Shown here: piece after piece, positions 32,036 through 40,524 of the stretch
How positions within the stretch are numbered: the first letter of the stretch is position 1
How the letters are laid out: each line of letters opens with the position of its first letter
Source: CAZLMG01 sp964560765
GTDB taxonomy: Bacteria; Bdellovibrionota_B; Oligoflexia; Oligoflexales; CAZLMG01
Assembly: GCA_964560765.1 (NCBI GenBank)
Contig: CAZLMG010000016.1
Coordinates: forward strand, 1-64,000
DNA: 64,000 nucleotides
Direction: 5' to 3'
Position numbers and translations under genes: made by a program
Notes under the pieces: generated by a model
Told to the model about the DNA's origin: nothing
Database searches by the model: none
The model's input: only the letters and a program-made list of their open reading frames with translations

Positions 32036-32311
32036 ATGATCAAAAAGTATCTGATCGTCGGTAAACAGGTTTACTTGCAAACGAAGAAACCCGAGTCAGC
32101 CGGCGAACAGACGACGACGATCGAGCTGCTGCTGCCAGTGGAGCAATTCTGGCAGATTGAAGAGCGACTGCGCATCACACATTACATGCAGGCATCTGCC
32201 GAGCCGCACGGCGAAGTCGTCGGCTCGTTGCGAGACCTTTTCAAACTCTGCGCCCCCTATGCGGTCGCCGAGAAAGATCGGACATGGCTCTATGCCCGTG
32301 CCGCCGAATAG
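32036..32311 (+). CDS. Small hypothetical protein
   Basis: 91 aa; ATG 10 bases after the previous stop with only a weak ribosome-binding site. MIKKYLIVGKQVYLQTKK and a middle acidic-amphipathic helix (LLLPVEQFWQIEERLRIT) are visible; no signal peptide or known motif. It overlaps the start of gmhB by 20 bases, which suggests translational coupling and supports it as real. Confidence 0.65.
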   Translation: MIKKYLIVGKQVYLQTKKPESAGEQTTTIELLLPVEQFWQIEERLRITHYMQASAEPHGEVVGSLRDLFKLCAPYAVAEKDRTWLYARAAE

Positions 32312-32885
32312 CCCCCGCGCCGTATTCTTGGATCGCGATGGTGTACTCAACCGTGACAGCAATTATGTGTTCGAATTGGATAAACTAGAAATCTTACCCG
32401 GAGTGATCGAGGGACTGAATGCCCTGAAGTCTGCCGGCTTTCTTTTGGTCGTGATCACTAACCAATCAGGAATCGCCCGCGGTAAATTTACTCTGACGCA
32501 AGCTAAAGCGTTCAATGCCGCGCTCCGGGAGCGTCTTCAGGCGCTCGGTGGTCCCATGCTGGATCGCATATACATGTGTCCGCACCACCCCGATGGCTCC
32601 GTCGCCGAGTTTGCTATCACCTGCGATTGCCGAAAGCCGGAACCCGGAATGATTTTGTCTGCGGCCAGAGAGTTCGGGCTTGACCTCAAACGGTCATTTC
32701 TTGTCGGCGACAAAGCTAGCGACATTGAGGCGGGCCATCGAGCGAAAGTTGGTAAATGCTACTTAGTTGCGAGTGACCAGTACGAGTCTGGGTCCGTTCA
32801 GACGTCGCCGGTGACGGATCTGCGCGATGCCGCAGCCCAGATCATTTCTGCTTCTGCTCTTTCTTCTTACGCAAAAGGATCTTGA
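32292..32885 (+). CDS. gmhB: D-glycero-D-manno-heptose 1,7-bisphosphate 7-phosphatase
   Basis: 197 aa from ATG 32292; a longer frame upstream is out of family length. HAD phosphatase with FLDRDGVLN (nucleophile and acid Asp), VITNQSG, and the GmhB zinc loop CPHHPDG...CDC (Cys-His-His-Cys-Cys type), then KPEPGMI and GDKASDIEAG. It removes the 7-phosphate in ADP-heptose synthesis for the lipopolysaccharide inner core, consistent with a Gram-negative envelope. The related histidinol phosphatase of HisB is the main alternative. It overlaps the convergent BFD-like gene by 44 bases. Confidence 0.9.
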   Translation: MPVPPNSPRAVFLDRDGVLNRDSNYVFELDKLEILPGVIEGLNALKSAGFLLVVITNQSGIARGKFTLTQAKAFNAALRERLQALGGPMLDRIYMCPHHPDGSVAEFAITCDCRKPEPGMILSAAREFGLDLKRSFLVGDKASDIEAGHRAKVGKCYLVASDQYESGSVQTSPVTDLRDAAAQIISASALSSYAKGS

Positions 32886-33111
32886 TTCTTGGACCGCAGC
32901 GCTCACCACGACAACCGCCCGTGCCTGAACCGGTACGGGCATTGACCTCGGCGACCGTTTCCGCTCCATCAAGAGCCGGTAAAATGCGGGATAGCGGAAT
33001 GCCTTTGCAGATACAAACAACCCGATTTAGCTGCTTTAAGCGCTCCACCCGTGCATCGGCGCTGTCACCGCTTTCTGCGGCCGCATCAGGGTTATCTTGC
33101 TCGTCTAACAT
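32842..33111 (-). CDS. BFD-like [2Fe-2S]-binding protein
   Basis: 89 aa. An acidic N-terminus precedes a BFD-type core: VVCICKGIPL (Cys33, Cys35), a short helix (SRILPAL), GAETVAEVNARTGSGTGG and Cys67 and Cys72 in GGCRGERCGPR. The four cysteines can hold a 2Fe-2S cluster as in bacterioferritin-associated ferredoxin and related redox modules; the last pair is spaced C-x4-C rather than the usual C-x2-C. The C-terminus is Lys-rich. Co-transcribed with the CPBP protease gene (13 bases) downstream of cheV. Confidence 0.82.
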   Translation of the reverse strand: MLDEQDNPDAAAESGDSADARVERLKQLNRVVCICKGIPLSRILPALDGAETVAEVNARTGSGTGGCRGERCGPRIKILLRKKKEQKQK

Positions 33112-33123
33112 TTCTCAACCCAA

Positions 33124-33813
33124 TCAGTGATATAGCCAATGTAACCACAAGAACCATCTTGCGTCGAGCACGGAGAAAATCACGACCGTGAAATTACAAG
33201 CTGCGTGCAACAGAATCACGGGCAATAGGCGACCAGTTCGTGCGAACAACAACCCCGTTACCAATGCCAAGAGGAATGGCCCCATGGGAAAGCCCAAGCC
33301 TCCACTCATGATGGTCCCCCAGCTCAAATCGGCGTGGCACATGGCAAAAAGTAACGAAGAGAAATAGATGCCCCAGAAACGCCCCCATCGTTGCATGTAC
33401 CAGTGACAGAAACCGGCGCGAAACACAATCTCTTCGACCAAGGGAATCCAGGTCACAAGTAGCCATTGATGTTGGCCGGCAGCCTGCGACAAAGGTGTCC
33501 CAAAACTTCGCGACACCCATGCTATCAAGAGTGATCCTGCAGTAATCGCGGCAGCTGGTGCAAATGCCAGCCAAGCTGGCAGAGTGCTCTCCTCAGGTGA
33601 AAAATGAGTGCTGGCGCTGATCCCAGGTGGACGCCACCAGTGCCAGATCACGCCGGCGGCCATAAGCGTATTTGCCGCGGCTGCAGCCATCCAATCAGGC
33701 TGGATAACCATTCCTAGAAGGGCGTAGAGATGAAACAGCAGAAAGGCCACAAGAAGCACTGATATCAAGGCGAGACTAGCCTCCCTCAGCGACAACTTTG
33801 TCTGACTTTGCAT
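33124..33813 (-). CDS. CPBP family intramembrane metalloprotease
   Basis: 229 aa with about eight hydrophobic segments. Catalytic motifs of the CAAX/Abi family: EEIVFR (Glu-Glu-x3-Arg), FAMCHAD and HAACN. Members cleave within or near the membrane and some process prenylated or bacteriocin-type peptides; the substrate here is unknown. Starts five bases after the cheV stop, so it belongs to the cheV operon. Confidence 0.9.
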   Translation of the reverse strand: MQSQTKLSLREASLALISVLLVAFLLFHLYALLGMVIQPDWMAAAAANTLMAAGVIWHWWRPPGISASTHFSPEESTLPAWLAFAPAAAITAGSLLIAWVSRSFGTPLSQAAGQHQWLLVTWIPLVEEIVFRAGFCHWYMQRWGRFWGIYFSSLLFAMCHADLSWGTIMSGGLGFPMGPFLLALVTGLLFARTGRLLPVILLHAACNFTVVIFSVLDARWFLWLHWLYH

Positions 33814-33818
33814 AGTCG

Positions 33819-34805
33819 TTAGGCCGGTATTTTGGTCTTAAGGAACTTGTTGATGAGGCGCAGCAGAGATGTAATGTCATTCTTCACGACATAACCATCC
33901 GCACCCGCACTGGCGCCGGCGTCGATAGACGCTTGCCCGGAAAGCGAAGAATGAAAAATGATCGGCAAGCCGAAGAATGATGAGTGTTGCCGAATATTTT
34001 GAGTAAGGGTCAGGCCGTCCATTTGCGGCATTTCAACATCGGTAACAACCAAGGATATTTCGCGCCCCTCTTGATCTGCCGCCTCGAGGACACTCAAGGC
34101 ACGACGACCATTTTCTGCCCGAATGACCGAAAAGCCCTTGGCTCGCAAGGCGTGATCCAGACCGTCCAGAATGATGGGTGAATCATCTACGATCAGGATG
34201 GTGTAGCCGTTACTCGAAACAGGTGCAGCGTTCTGGCGCGTGGCAGCTTCTTGGATATGTGAAGCGCCACCGATGGAGGTTAACTTGGAGCTTCCTCCGG
34301 CGCGCTTCTCCAATTCGGCGACTATCTTTTCTAAGTCCAAGATAAAAAGAAACTCATCTTGATCCAGTAGAATCATGCCCGTCATAAACGATGTATCATC
34401 ACCGGATGGCGGCAATACTTTTTGCCAAGCAACACGCCGAATGCGATGCGTCCCCGAGACTACAAACCCCGCCCTTTTATTGCTAAATTCGGCAACAATA
34501 ATTTGCTGATCTCCCTTAACCGGCTCGACCGCGTCGCCCAACATGTGATTCAGCAGCACGGCGGGAATAGGCACTCCTCGCAATTCGAAGATGCCGACAA
34601 TACCGGGGACGCGCGAACCGAGCGGGTTGATCTTCGGCATGCGGATCACTTCCCGCACCTTGGCAACATTGACCCCGTAGCGTCCGCGCATGCGGGTGCC
34701 ATCGGCCAACTGTCGGTCTAATGAGAATTCAATCAACTCAAACGCGCTGCTACCAAGTTCCAACTCTTGGAGCAGGTCGTCACTAATTTTCGGTTGATCA
34801 CTCAT
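33819..34805 (-). CDS. cheV: CheV (CheW-like domain plus receiver domain)
   Basis: 328 aa. Residues 20-165 form a CheW-like coupling domain (YGVNVAKVREVIRMPKINPL, GIVGIFELRGVPIPAVLL). A linker leads to a receiver domain (about 200-325) with ILIVDDSP, phosphoacceptor Asp in VVTDVEMPQMDG, and Lys in the VVKND block. CheV couples chemoreceptors to CheA and adapts by phosphorylation. First gene of a unit with CPBP and BFD-like genes; upstream is the receiver-PilZ gene in the same direction. Confidence 0.93.
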   Translation of the reverse strand: MSDQPKISDDLLQELELGSSAFELIEFSLDRQLADGTRMRGRYGVNVAKVREVIRMPKINPLGSRVPGIVGIFELRGVPIPAVLLNHMLGDAVEPVKGDQQIIVAEFSNKRAGFVVSGTHRIRRVAWQKVLPPSGDDTSFMTGMILLDQDEFLFILDLEKIVAELEKRAGGSSKLTSIGGASHIQEAATRQNAAPVSSNGYTILIVDDSPIILDGLDHALRAKGFSVIRAENGRRALSVLEAADQEGREISLVVTDVEMPQMDGLTLTQNIRQHSSFFGLPIIFHSSLSGQASIDAGASAGADGYVVKNDITSLLRLINKFLKTKIPA

Positions 34806-34862
34806 GCTTGAGTTCCTAGTTCGGCGGTGGGGGCACCGCCTAAGACCACAATGCGCTTTGAA

Positions 34863-35672
34863 CTAAGATGCAACCTCATCCACAGTCAGCTCGCGCCGCA
34901 AGTAACCTTCGAGGCCGTTGCGTTGAACATCGGTTAGCTTGCCGAACTGTAGGCCGACTTGATCCTTGCTGACCCAGCAGACCTTGGCTTTGATTTTTGT
35001 TTCAACACAAGGAACCTTGGTTTTTAGGGCCGCACGACTGCGCGGGTTCTTGGTCGACGGCTTGGCCACCGCTTTCACTGGTTTTTTCTTGGCTTTGGCT
35101 TCGGCCGGGAACGAAATCGATAAAGTCAGCTCTTGAGACTTTTTCATTTTCATCGGCGATTCAAGGGCTATACATGCGCCGCCGAGGCTGATGTTGATCA
35201 CGCGACCTGTGGCTTTGGGGGCGCGCTTCCCGCGACCAGCCGCTTTGGCGATGACCTTTGTTTCCAAATCCGTATCGAATCGCTTGCCCAGTCGCTGCCC
35301 TTGCAACAAAAACGTATCAATCTTATGGCTCAACTCATCAAACTGCACTGGCTTACGCACCCAACCACTAGCATCATTGTAACCGAACAACAGTTCGGAA
35401 ACTGCCTGGCTAACCACCGCATCGGGGAACGCTTGCAGCAAGAGTGGGCCGTGATAAACGCGACGCAAGGCCACGATCAGACTGGCGCCATCAGCATCCG
35501 GCAAGTCGAAGTCAACCAAGCAAAGATCTGGATTCTCTTTCTGTGCAAGCTCAATAGCTGCGGCTCCGGTGGCGGCAACGATGACTTCAGTTCCTGGAAT
35601 TTTATCTTTGAAGATCTCTGATGACATGACCAAACTTGGCTTACATGCATCAGCAATTAAAACCTTTGTCAT
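34863..35672 (-). CDS. Receiver domain fused to a PilZ domain
   Basis: 269 aa from ATG 35672 with GAGGGAGAG upstream; a start at 35702 would place the ribosome-binding site inside the gene. Residues 1-125 are a receiver domain with VLIADAC and phosphoacceptor Asp in LCLVDFDLPDADG; the receiver Lys is in VRKPVQ. Residues 145-260 are PilZ-like: RVINISLGGACIAL matches the xxSxxG strand, and a Lys-rich insert (about 190-220) splits the barrel before KAKVCWVSKDQVGLQFG. The upstream RxxxR is less clear. Such fusions let a phosphorelay and c-di-GMP act on one protein. Sits before cheV. Confidence 0.85.
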   Translation of the reverse strand: MTKVLIADACKPSLVMSSEIFKDKIPGTEVIVAATGAAAIELAQKENPDLCLVDFDLPDADGASLIVALRRVYHGPLLLQAFPDAVVSQAVSELLFGYNDASGWVRKPVQFDELSHKIDTFLLQGQRLGKRFDTDLETKVIAKAAGRGKRAPKATGRVINISLGGACIALESPMKMKKSQELTLSISFPAEAKAKKKPVKAVAKPSTKNPRSRAALKTKVPCVETKIKAKVCWVSKDQVGLQFGKLTDVQRNGLEGYLRRELTVDEVAS

Positions 35673-35974
35673 AGCCTTCTCTCCCTCTAATTGTTTTGGC
35701 AAGACGCTTGATGAGCTGCTTAAGGGTTGGCTCGATAAAGTCGTTGCGCAACACGAATCGAACTCGCCAGAATACGCACGGTAAATTTTGTTGTTGAAAC
35801 CTATGAGTATTCTAGCACCATTCGTGCTGGATGAGGCATGCCTCCACCGCCCCCTCCCCGTACAGCAGTGCCAAGATCGGTGCTTCTAAAGATTTCTTCA
35901 GGCGTACCGAAAAACCTAGTGATTATGGCTAATTCAAATGCCATTTAGGCTCGGAAAGGTTGGCGTACCTGACG
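35673..35974. other. Intergenic region between the receiver-PilZ and NlpC-like genes
   Basis: 302 bases of divergent leader. A small hairpin (CTAGCAC / GTGCTGG, 5-base loop) sits at about 35812-35830. I find no convincing promoter pair and no tRNA or conserved RNA. Confidence 0.4.
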
Positions 35975-37090
35975 ATGAACAGGGGTCGAATCATACAAAT
36001 TTGCGGGATCGTCATGGCGGTACAGGTAGCGCTTGGCGAAGCCTTTGCCGTGGTTGAAAGCAAAGTCAAAACATTCGGCTTCTTGCACGATCCTCACAAG
36101 TTGCGTGCAAGCTTGACCCTGCCAGTTCGGGAGAAGGTGGCAGAGGTTCGAATGCCCGTAGAAAAGCTGAAGCGGCGCATCAGTCGAGCTGCCCAGGATG
36201 AGCGTGTCGAGGAAGTTGCCGTCTTTGTTCCGGTAAATGAAGATAAATTGGCCGAATTGGCGATTTATTTAGCAAAGTCAAAAATGAGCACCAAGCTCAT
36301 GTCCTATTTACAGGCAAGAGTGGTCGAGAGTCGAGAGACCAACGCTCAGGATGGCTCTCGTAAAGTCATTATCGACCGTGAGGCCCTTCGCTACGTCAAC
36401 TTAAACCGTCTCTCGGTGATGCTGGCCAAGACCCATCATGACGTAGAGGTGGATACGTCTGCACTCCGCGGAAAGTCCAGGGTTAGAGATACTCTATTGA
36501 AACAACTCCGTCCCTTCCTTGGGAACGAGGACCTTTCCAGAGTCCATCAACGGCTCAAAACGCAGGCCACATTGAGCGTTGATGAACACCTGCTCCCAAG
36601 TTTCGCTCGTCGGATGGTTGAGCGTTACGTCATCTACCGCGGACCGAACTGCTTTCACGCAGCCCTGGCATTTCATGGACAAGAATTTCCAGAATCTCCG
36701 TGGGTTAATGTCAAGGAAGAGCAGGGATATCACCGCGCCATGATCAACTACGACGAGTTGTGGCGAGCGATCCAATCCGAATTCTACGAAATTGATCCAG
36801 CAGCCACTGCCATGGAGTACGGGGACATGTTGGTATTCTTTGACGTACCTTCCGGAGCGACGCAGCCTTATTTCCGCTGGATACGACACACCGCTACCTA
36901 CCTTTTCGGACCCTATACTTTTTCCAAGGGTTCAAAGTCGCCAAACACGCCCTACACCGTGAAAACGCTGAGCGAAGAGTGGGATACCTGGCGAAAATAC
37001 TCCAGAAATTTGGGGGTAAAGGTCTTTCGTCGCTCGCAAAAACATGTTAGGAAGTCCCCTCCTGTAGACTTGAAAGACTGGATTTACTGA
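35975..37090 (+). CDS. Secreted NlpC/P60-like protein with N-terminal extension
   Basis: 371 aa from ATG 35975; an in-frame TTG at 35960 gives a slightly longer start and cannot be excluded. Signal peptide ends VALGEAFA. Residues 35-200 are helical and unknown. The C-terminal 150 residues look like an NlpC/P60-type papain fold: Cys226 in RGPNCFHAALAF, then MEYGDMLVFFD and His305 in RHTATYLFG, the usual Cys-GDxVFF-His order. NlpC enzymes cut peptidoglycan peptides. Lies 15 bases before the RumA-type gene. Confidence 0.75.
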   Translation: MNRGRIIQICGIVMAVQVALGEAFAVVESKVKTFGFLHDPHKLRASLTLPVREKVAEVRMPVEKLKRRISRAAQDERVEEVAVFVPVNEDKLAELAIYLAKSKMSTKLMSYLQARVVESRETNAQDGSRKVIIDREALRYVNLNRLSVMLAKTHHDVEVDTSALRGKSRVRDTLLKQLRPFLGNEDLSRVHQRLKTQATLSVDEHLLPSFARRMVERYVIYRGPNCFHAALAFHGQEFPESPWVNVKEEQGYHRAMINYDELWRAIQSEFYEIDPAATAMEYGDMLVFFDVPSGATQPYFRWIRHTATYLFGPYTFSKGSKSPNTPYTVKTLSEEWDTWRKYSRNLGVKVFRRSQKHVRKSPPVDLKDWIY

Positions 37091-37104
37091 CATCAGGGAC
37101 CACC

Positions 37105-38397
37105 GTGCCTTCGGATCGCATACCGCGGGATAATAACCGCCCAACTTCCCAAAGACGCCCGAGCCGTCGACAACCCCCTGCCGAGGGTTCGTCACGCGAG
37201 CATGCTCAGGGGTTTTGTGAGATCAAAGCTGAATGCGCTACTTGCCGGTTCATCAACGGCGACTATCGAGAAAGTCTACAAACAAAATTTAGTGAGCAGC
37301 TGGGACAGTTCGAGCAATTGGGCCTATTTAAGAAGGCTCGGGTTCTACCGCCCGTACCGTCGCCATTAAGCCATGAGTACCGGGCGCACGCAAAATTGGC
37401 GGTTCGGCCGGCCCTGCCCGCGAAAGACGACGAGCCGCAGAGGCGATTTGCCATCGGACTCTTTAAACCAGGGAGCCACGATATTGTCGATCTTGGCTTC
37501 TGTCCTCTACATCGGCGAACCATCAATTTTTTGCTTCGCGACTTACAACAAGAACTTGAGACATCCGATCTTACGCCCTATGACGAACCAACACGAATCG
37601 GTGTCCTGCGCTACGTAGCCATTCGCGCGGCGCATTTGACCTCTGAGTTGATGGTAACATTTGTCGTAACACAAGATGCAAGCGCGGCATTGCGCCAACT
37701 CGTCTCCACATTGCGACAGCGTGGCCACAACATTACGTCGGCACACATGAATCTCAACAATTCGGACGGCAACGCCATTTTTGGCGAAGAAAGCCGAAGG
37801 CTCGCAGGAGCCGATCGGTTACGAGAACGAGTCTGCGAGTTGGATTTTGAGATAGGGCCGTCATCTTTTTTCCAAGTCAACCCTTGGATTGCCGAAATCA
37901 TATACCGCCGCATTGAGCAGCTTTCAGGCCAGCGCGTGGTGAATCAGGTGGCTTGGGACCTATATTCCGGAATTGGCGCAATTTCCATGATCCTGTCGCG
38001 CTCGGGTTATCAGGTCCTGGGCATTGAAGAGAATCCGCAAGCGGTGCGCGATGCCCAACTGAATGCAACTCGTAACCACATGACCACCATGCCGTATCAC
38101 ATGGTCGGACGCGTTGAAGATGTCTATTCGTCCATCCCGAATTGGGCCGCGTTGCCAAAGGTTATTGTCGTGAATCCATCACGGCGAGGGCTCGCCGAAC
38201 CGGTTCGCCGATGTTTAGCCGACATCATGAATAAGTCAAAAGATACACAACTGATTTATATGTCGTGCGAGGGAGAAACGCTGGCCCGTGATTTAGCTGA
38301 TCTGCAAGGCCAGGGTTGTCAGCTGCGCCAGATTGAGGCCTTCGATATGTTTCCCTTTACCGAAAAGCTTGAGTGGTTGGCGGTCGTAACCAAGTAG
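37105..38397 (+). CDS. 23S rRNA (uracil-5-)-methyltransferase, RlmD/RumA type
   Basis: 430 aa; GTG with AGGGA six bases upstream. The iron-sulfur cysteines CEIKAECATC (C-x5-C-x2-C) and FCPLH further on match RlmD. The SAM-binding core shows FFQVNPWIAE, DLYSGIGAIS and GIEENPQAV. The catalytic Cys lies in YMSCEGETLARDL (usually SCNPxTL), and the general-base Glu in MFPFTEKLEW. The substitution in the catalytic loop is slight but worth noting. It methylates U1939-type positions in 23S rRNA or a related site. Followed by kynA at 15 bases. Confidence 0.9.
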   Translation: MPSDRIPRDNNRPTSQRRPSRRQPPAEGSSREHAQGFCEIKAECATCRFINGDYRESLQTKFSEQLGQFEQLGLFKKARVLPPVPSPLSHEYRAHAKLAVRPALPAKDDEPQRRFAIGLFKPGSHDIVDLGFCPLHRRTINFLLRDLQQELETSDLTPYDEPTRIGVLRYVAIRAAHLTSELMVTFVVTQDASAALRQLVSTLRQRGHNITSAHMNLNNSDGNAIFGEESRRLAGADRLRERVCELDFEIGPSSFFQVNPWIAEIIYRRIEQLSGQRVVNQVAWDLYSGIGAISMILSRSGYQVLGIEENPQAVRDAQLNATRNHMTTMPYHMVGRVEDVYSSIPNWAALPKVIVVNPSRRGLAEPVRRCLADIMNKSKDTQLIYMSCEGETLARDLADLQGQGCQLRQIEAFDMFPFTEKLEWLAVVTK

Positions 38398-38412
38398 CAG
38401 GAGAGTTGCACG

Positions 38413-39258
38413 ATGCGCGAAGAGGGCTTGATCGAGCCAGGGAAAGAGACGCTGACTTATGATCGCTATCTGCGCGTTCGCGAATTGCTGGATTTGCAGG
38501 TCCCACTGAGCCAACCACCGCAGCACGATGAAACTCTCTTCATCATCATCCACCAAGTCTACGAACTCTGGTTTAAGCAGATCCTGCACGAAGTTACCGA
38601 TGCCGTCGCGGCCCTACAGCGCGACGAGATCATGCGCTTTGTCCGCACGATGAAGAGAATTCACACGATTCAAGATGTACTTACCCATCAGATCGACATC
38701 TTGGAAACCATGACCCCCAATGATTTCAATCAGTTTCGCGACCGCTTGAATCCCGCAAGCGGATTTCAGTCATACCAATTCCGCGTCGTTGAATTTTTGC
38801 TGGGTGCCAAAGATCGCGCCTATCTGAAGTTCTTTAAGGCTCGCCCAGAGGCAGAAAAGCTACTGCAGGATGCCCTCCATTCCCAGACATTGTACGATCA
38901 CTTTTTGGCACACATGCATCGTGTCGGCTTTGCAATTCCTACAGAAGTCCTACAGAGGGACGTAACCGAAGTACATTTGCAGAACGAAAAAGTCGTCACC
39001 GAGATGGCTAAAATCTATCAAGATCCGCAGAGTCACTATGGCTTGTATATGGCGCTTGAGGCTCTCATGGACCTGGATGAGCAGTTTCTCTTTTGGCGCT
39101 TTCGTCACGTATCGATGGTTGAGCGCATGATCGGAAATCGTCGAGGCACCGGCGGCTCTACCGGCGCAAAATATCTCTCAGGGACCCTCAGCAAGCGCTT
39201 CTTTCCCGAAGTCTGGGCGGTCCGCAATGAACTTGGCGACAGCAAGTCAGGATATTAA
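38413..39258 (+). CDS. kynA: Tryptophan 2,3-dioxygenase
   Basis: 281 aa; ATG with AGGAG. Signature LTYDRYL, HDETLFIIIHQVYELWFKQ with His47 (distal His), GFQSYQFR, and heme-ligand His232 in FRHVSMVERMIG followed by RGTGGSTG. Length is normal. It opens the indole ring of tryptophan to N-formylkynurenine using heme and oxygen, the first step of the kynurenine route. No other kynurenine genes are nearby. Follows the methyltransferase gene in the same direction. Confidence 0.96.
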   Translation: MREEGLIEPGKETLTYDRYLRVRELLDLQVPLSQPPQHDETLFIIIHQVYELWFKQILHEVTDAVAALQRDEIMRFVRTMKRIHTIQDVLTHQIDILETMTPNDFNQFRDRLNPASGFQSYQFRVVEFLLGAKDRAYLKFFKARPEAEKLLQDALHSQTLYDHFLAHMHRVGFAIPTEVLQRDVTEVHLQNEKVVTEMAKIYQDPQSHYGLYMALEALMDLDEQFLFWRFRHVSMVERMIGNRRGTGGSTGAKYLSGTLSKRFFPEVWAVRNELGDSKSGY

Positions 39259-39345
39259 TTCGACCAGGCGCTGACAGCTAAATCCGAGTTTCTTGGCTTG
39301 TTCTTCGTGCTATTCTAGTTTGACATTGTACGAAGGAATTCTGCC

Positions 39346-40518
39346 ATGGAAGCCAACGCTACGACGACCGGTCTACCTCCATATCCAATGGAGGAGTTAA
39401 CTCGAATCCGCAAGAAGCTGCTATCGGAAGGCCGGCGAGTATATGATTTCGGCACCGGTGACCCTAAAATTCCAACTTGGGAACCCATTCGACGCGCGCT
39501 GCGCGAGGCCGTTCCCGAGATTAGCCAGTATCCTTCCATTAAGGGCGATGACCGCTTGGTCCAGGCCCAGCGCGGTTATTTGACGCGCACATTTGGTATC
39601 GAGGCGGACGACTTCGACATTTTACCAACAAGCGGCAGCAAGGAGGCCGTGTTTCACGTCGCCCTGTCGATCGTTGGCCGAGCTGGGGGACGACGCGGGA
39701 TTGTCTATCCTGACCCTGGTTATCCAGTGTATCGAAGCTCGGCATTGTTTGCCGGTGGCGTACCCTATCCCGTTCGACTCAGTCCGGATTCAGGTTACTT
39801 GCTAGAACCTTGGAAGCTTCCGCGCGACATCCAGCAAGATGCCGCAGCAATGTGGATCAACTACCCACACAACCCAACGGGTGCCATATGCAGTCGCGCT
39901 TATTTAGAAAAAGTAGTCGATTGGTGTCAGCAGAATAACACTCTGTTGCTGGCCGACGATTGCTATGTGGACATTTATCACCCGAAGATATCTCATGAAC
40001 ATCGCCCAGCCACGCCACTCGAGATTTCCCGTGACGGCGTGCTGTGCTTTTATAGCCTTTCGAAACGCTCGGGGTTGACGGGTTATCGATCTGGGTTCAT
40101 GGCAGGCGATCGCGAATTCATGCGCGCGCACGTGCATGCCCGTTCAAATTTCGGCCTAGGTGGTCCAGGCTTTGTGCAAGCAGCAGCCATCGTCGCCTGG
40201 AATGATGATGAGCACGTGGCCGAACGTCGCCGTATTTTTGCCGACCGCATCGATGTAGCTGTGCCGCCACTACGCGACTTGGGCATGCTTGATCGCGGCC
40301 CAGAAGCTACTTTCTATCTCTGGTGTAAGGTGCCGAAGTCGTTTGCTGGCAATGACATTCAATTTGCGCTGAAGCTCGCTGAAGCTGGTGTTTTAGCTAC
40401 TCCCTCAACTTGGCTTAGTGAAGACATGAAGGGATTCATTCGGTTCGCCTTGGTTCCTGGTTTCGATGAGACCCGCGAGGCATTCAACATCGTAAAAGAG
40501 GTCACGGAAAGGGGCTAA
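39346..40518 (+). CDS. dapC: Succinyldiaminopimelate transaminase (class I/II aminotransferase)
   Basis: 390 aa; ATG with AAGGA seven bases upstream. Fold type I PLP enzyme with NYPHNPTGA, DDCYVDIYH, catalytic Lys in SLSKRSGLTGYRSGF and Arg near RFALVPG. Seven bases before dapD, which makes DapC (amino transfer onto N-succinyl-2-amino-6-oxopimelate in lysine and diaminopimelate synthesis) the likely role; other aminotransferases of this class look similar. Confidence 0.9.
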   Translation: MEANATTTGLPPYPMEELTRIRKKLLSEGRRVYDFGTGDPKIPTWEPIRRALREAVPEISQYPSIKGDDRLVQAQRGYLTRTFGIEADDFDILPTSGSKEAVFHVALSIVGRAGGRRGIVYPDPGYPVYRSSALFAGGVPYPVRLSPDSGYLLEPWKLPRDIQQDAAAMWINYPHNPTGAICSRAYLEKVVDWCQQNNTLLLADDCYVDIYHPKISHEHRPATPLEISRDGVLCFYSLSKRSGLTGYRSGFMAGDREFMRAHVHARSNFGLGGPGFVQAAAIVAWNDDEHVAERRRIFADRIDVAVPPLRDLGMLDRGPEATFYLWCKVPKSFAGNDIQFALKLAEAGVLATPSTWLSEDMKGFIRFALVPGFDETREAFNIVKEVTERG

Positions 40519-40524
40519 ATCAAC

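Noticed and set aside
31469..32080. 203-codon frame opposite the histone-tail gene, Leu/Ser/Cys-rich
   Set aside because: Mirror image of the Lys/Ala codons of the real gene, not a membrane protein.
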